From assembly GCA_002364975.1 (NCBI GenBank), contig DEYT01000119.1:1-14100 (forward strand): a stretch of DNA of 14,100 nt, given 5' to 3'. Positions 13,685-14,100 of the stretch are shown one piece after another. Every line of letters begins with the position of its first letter. Positions within the stretch are counted from its first letter, which is position 1. This stretch comes from Opitutia bacterium UBA3151 (GTDB lineage Bacteria > Verrucomicrobiota > Verrucomicrobiia > Opitutales > Seribacteraceae). Made by a program: the position numbers and the translations under genes. The notes under the pieces are model-generated. The model was not told the origin of the DNA. It worked only from the letters and a program-made list of their open reading frames with translations, and searched no databases.

Positions 13685-14100
13685 TTATTTTACGATTAGA
13701 TTACCTTTCATGATTGTCCAGTGTCCGGGAAAACTGCAAAGGTACGGATAAACCCCTGGTTTTCTTGGTGCCTTAAAGCGTAGAACCTCAGTCTCTCCTT
13801 GCTTGAGCATCTTGGTATGAGTAATTATTTTCTTCGATGCAGGAATAAACTGGCCATCTCGAGCGGCATTCGGATCTTTGGCCATCTCATTCGCTGCAAG
13901 CCCCACTTCTCTTAGTGAATCTGGTTGAACCAGAACAAGGTTGTGTGGAGTGGCGTCTGGGTTGGAAAATTCAATTCGAATGGGTTGATTCTTCTTGGCC
14001 AGAATATCCCCGGTTGAAGATATCGTATATTCTCCAAGGTTTGGTTTCATCATGAGCTTAACCGAGAATAGCATTCTTTCTTTCAAGCAGGAAACTTTTA
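13685..14100 (-). CDS. C-terminal azurin/plastocyanin-like copper domain of a larger protein (runs off right edge)
   Basis: The minus-strand frame is open to the window edge and ends at a TAA at 13687-13685; 137 residues are visible. Nothing at its left looks like a signal peptide (CLKERMLFSVKLMMKPN), so this is most likely the tail of a longer protein, not a complete gene. The domain has DATPHNLVLVQP (copper His) and YLCSFPGHWTIMKGNLIV, where C-x4-H-x3-M is exactly the azurin loop of a type 1 copper site. In PVC bacteria such domains often end large exported dehydrogenase or heme-binding proteins and are thought to pass electrons. It is the first visible gene of the operon, 24 bp before the first sulfatase. 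An alternative is a stand-alone cupredoxin from an internal TTG (14086) or ATG, which I think less likely. Confidence 0.85.
   Translation of the reverse strand, partial: KVSCLKERMLFSVKLMMKPNLGEYTISSTGDILAKKNQPIRIEFSNPDATPHNLVLVQPDSLREVGLAANEMAKDPNAARDGQFIPASKKIITHTKMLKQGETEVLRFKAPRKPGVYPYLCSFPGHWTIMKGNLIVK

Overview
The window looks like chromosomal DNA of a marine, moderately AT-rich bacterium, most likely of the PVC group (Verrucomicrobiota, perhaps Opitutae). Evidence for this: a secreted protein with a Trp/Tyr-rich C-terminal tail, an azurin-like copper domain upstream of two secreted sulfatases, an NfeD/FloA membrane cluster, and the near absence of Shine-Dalgarno sequences at otherwise clear starts. 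The taxonomic call is inference; there is no rRNA or marker phylogeny here.

Layout. 1-142 (minus) is the 5' end of purE, running off the left edge. 302-1987 (plus) is a secreted repeat protein with the Trp-rich tail, and 2211-2621 (plus) is a small DUF423 membrane protein. 2622-4849 is an AT-rich accessory stretch. It holds a degenerate copy of a tRNA-Arg 5' half (2692-2729), a doubtful small ORF, a membrane-anchored SGNH hydrolase (minus) and, just upstream of that on the same strand, a pseudogene with two in-frame stops. It is closed on the right by an intact tRNA-Arg(CCG) at 4850-4924. The partial tRNA on the left and the complete one on the right are in direct orientation, as expected for an old integration at a tRNA gene or a decayed tRNA duplication.

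4968-5741 (plus) is a DUF3050 heme-oxygenase-like protein, convergent with an aldose 1-epimerase/mutarotase (5751-6665, minus). From 6738 a plus-strand operon encodes a full-length NfeD membrane serine protease, a short NfeD protein (4-bp start/stop overlap), the flotillin-like FloA, and a small anchored protein with a possibly conserved C-terminal motif. It probably ends at an AT-rich terminator overlapping the last stop codon. Together these would form a membrane-microdomain and quality-control module.

10693-14100 (minus) is an operon read from the right edge: the C-terminal azurin-like domain of a larger protein, a formylglycine sulfatase, and a second sulfatase 4 bp downstream. The two enzymes are likely exported and remove sulfate esters, plausibly from marine polysaccharides; no glycosidase or transporter in the window identifies the substrate.

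No CRISPR array, IS element, rRNA or integrase was seen. The least explained parts are the tRNA-bounded stretch, the Trp-rich tail, the fourth gene of the FloA cluster and a small Cys-containing ORF at 10268-10453.
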